From: Gammaproteobacteria bacterium (ex Lamellibrachia satsuma)
Lineage (GTDB): Bacteria > Pseudomonadota > Gammaproteobacteria > Chromatiales > Chromatiaceae
Assembly (NCBI GenBank): GCA_019623805.1
Contig: CP053680.1
Coordinates: forward strand, 3,202,001-3,266,000
Direction of reading: 5' to 3'
DNA: 64,000 nucleotides
Positions within the stretch are counted from its first letter, which is position 1. Each line of letters begins with the position of its first letter. The position numbers and the translations under genes were made by a program. Below, piece by piece: positions 63,952-64,000 of the stretch. The notes under the pieces were generated by a model that did not search any database, was not told where the DNA came from, and worked only from the letters and a program-made list of their open reading frames with translations.

Positions 63952-64000
63952 TGCTGGCCAATTATCTGTAGAATAGGCGGTCATCATCCATCTGCTGTAG

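Overview
The window reads as chromosomal DNA of a gammaproteobacterium, most like the sulfur-oxidising Chromatiales/Sedimenticola-type lineages. Supporting genes are the EF-P modification set (epmB, efp, epmA), cysZ, acsA, nfo, psd and envelope c-type cytochromes. This placement rests on gene content only; there is no rRNA marker.

Left part (1-17 kb). An integron platform sits at the left edge: a long IntI-type integrase divergent from a truncated Mrr-like gene whose start lies 16 bases from an attI-like core. Housekeeping genes follow: a ferredoxin-NADP reductase-like flavoprotein, acetyl-CoA synthetase, CysZ, endonuclease IV, a SLAC1-type channel, a TonB-dependent copper receptor, a membrane-anchored response regulator and a GH13 amylase-family enzyme. 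A decayed IS110-family transposase lies at 5.4-5.9 kb.

Middle part (17-27 kb). There are two cold-shock genes, a group II intron with an RT/HNH maturase inserted just before the ribosome-binding site of a phospholipase D-like gene, a complete IS701-like element with TTAA target duplication, a GGDEF protein, and the epmB / efp / epmA locus.

Right-centre (27.2-48.9 kb). This is the most remarkable region: about 19 genes in two divergent, tightly overlapping transcription units. The leftward unit encodes a hydrazine-synthase-alpha-like two-heme lipoprotein, an SH3-plus-barrel protein, a second small outer-membrane barrel, a TlpA-like thioredoxin, DUF4266 and DUF3570. The rightward unit encodes two heme-binding exported proteins (one with a LamG-like fold), a Tat-exported DUF1501-like protein, a coiled-coil protein, three TPR proteins, a small exported protein, an ExbB/ExbD/ExbD/AgmX-TonB energy module and the flavin transferase ApbE. 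I infer a proton-motive-force-driven, redox-active trans-envelope machine; its function is not known to me.

Right end (49-64 kb). Two paralogous modular exported proteins (678 and 1671 aa) flank a perfect IS1595-family element that split a palindromic MITE. Then come a psd / Cys-less SCO-like / aminotransferase operon, an hsp20 gene with a sigma32-type promoter, and a CHAD protein coupled to a ParA-family ATPase.
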